From NCBI GenBank assembly GCA_012799255.1, contig JAAZLQ010000391.1:1-6696 (forward strand): 6,696 nucleotides of DNA. The letters are read 5' to 3'. The notes beneath the pieces are model-generated. The model saw only the letters and a program-made list of their open reading frames with translations, had not been told where the DNA came from and made no database searches. How positions within the stretch are numbered: the stretch's first letter is position 1; every line of letters starts with the position of its first letter. The position numbers and the translations under genes are program-made. This DNA comes from Bacillota bacterium (GTDB taxonomy: Bacteria; Bacillota_G; Limnochordia; DTU010). This document shows, in pieces, positions 6,211-6,696 of the stretch.

Positions 6211-6696
6211 TTATTGGTTTAAAGCTGCTTGGCTAGCACGTACAAAGGCTGTATAAGCAGTATCCGCATCCATAACACCCAAGGATACACTTTGCACCAT
6301 GCGATCAATTTCGGTACGTACATTCACTGCACCAGGAATGCTAGGTAACATGCCCACGTATTGAACCTCTTCCAAGAGGGCCTTCACAGCCAGGTTCTCT
6401 TGGGAGAAAGCCTGGAAGCGATCCGTTTCAACCGCGTATTGATAGGCTGGAACTGCCCCAAAGGCGATGGCCCAATCTACGATTACTTCTTGGGAAATGA
6501 AGTACTTCATGAACTCATAGGCTCCACGAGCATGCTCCTCATCCTTGCTCAGGCAAACCAGATTATTACCCCATTGGGAGATGTACTGCACAGGTCCTTC
6601 TTGGGGAATAGGTGCGTAGCCAACTTCAAAAGCATCTCCTACTGCTGCTAAAACATAGCTTACCCCAGCGCTAGAGCCAATGTAAGAAGCAACTGC
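6211..6696 (-). CDS. ABC transporter extracellular solute-binding protein (family 1), C-terminal part; 5' end outside window
   Basis: The frame is open from the window edge to TAA at 6213-6211, giving 161 residues of the C-terminal part of a protein whose family is usually 400-450 residues. The internal GTG at 6591 is not the start because the frame continues upstream in good family sequence. Characteristic features are SYIGSSAGVSYVL near the visible N-terminus, followed by FEVGYAPIPQ, QWGNNLVCLSK, then HARGAYEFMKYFISQE and AFGAVPAY. This is the usual order in UgpB/MalE-like binding proteins: a beta-strand ending in a substrate-pocket glycine region, then the AWEF(I/M)K helix and the G-x-(L/V)P element. 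The lipoprotein signal expected in a Gram-positive cell would lie outside the window. As the apparently promoter-proximal gene of the importer operon, it should deliver the solute to the permease pair. GSSAG and the phosphoesterase context are compatible with a glycerol-3-phosphate-like ligand, but this is inference only. Confidence 0.88.
   Translation of the reverse strand, partial: AVASYIGSSAGVSYVLAAVGDAFEVGYAPIPQEGPVQYISQWGNNLVCLSKDEEHARGAYEFMKYFISQEVIVDWAIAFGAVPAYQYAVETDRFQAFSQENLAVKALLEEVQYVGMLPSIPGAVNVRTEIDRMVQSVSLGVMDADTAYTAFVRASQAALNQ

Overview
The window reads as ordinary chromosomal DNA of a Gram-positive-type bacterium, most likely a member of the Bacillota (Firmicutes). The evidence is moderate GC, strong AAGG/GAGGTG-type ribosome binding sites, tightly packed cistrons and short intrinsic terminators. 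No species can be named from the sequence. No mobile elements, CRISPR arrays, tRNA or rRNA genes are visible.

Layout: positions 2-367 (+) hold the 3' end of a gene for a cupin-like protein, closed by a hairpin terminator at 420-473. It converges on a minus-strand operon that fills the rest of the window and ends at its own terminator (500-525). Read in the direction of transcription (right to left), the operon is: a solute-binding protein of a carbohydrate/glycerol-3-phosphate-type ABC importer (C-terminal part only, 6211-6696); an intercistronic hairpin (about 6156-6197); a type I phosphodiesterase/nucleotide pyrophosphatase-like enzyme of the alkaline phosphatase superfamily (4807-6096); an ABC ATPase of the MalK/UgpC/MsmK family (3738-4802, GTG start); a MalF/UgpA-type permease (2833-3741); a MalG/UgpE-type permease (2004-2822); and a divergent 5'-nucleotidase-family metallophosphoesterase (540-1997). 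Downstream of the hairpin, neighbouring genes are separated by 10 nt or less or overlap by 4 nt, so they are almost certainly co-transcribed and partly translationally coupled.

Working model (inference): the importer takes up a phosphorylated or phosphodiester-containing solute such as a glycerophosphodiester, sugar phosphate or nucleotide-like compound. The two phosphoesterases, neither with a visible signal peptide, then process it in the cytoplasm. This parallels the E. coli ugp operon, where the phosphodiesterase gene ugpQ sits with the transporter, but the enzyme families differ. The oddest point is the 5'-nucleotidase homologue: two ligands expected at one metal site, and the usual phosphate-binding Arg of the C-terminal domain, appear replaced while the catalytic Asn-His pair is kept. 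This may mean altered metal use, altered substrate or reduced activity.

No stretch longer than 300 bases lacks a gene. The longest gaps are 368-539 (two convergent terminators) and 6097-6210 (the intercistronic hairpin and a ribosome binding site).
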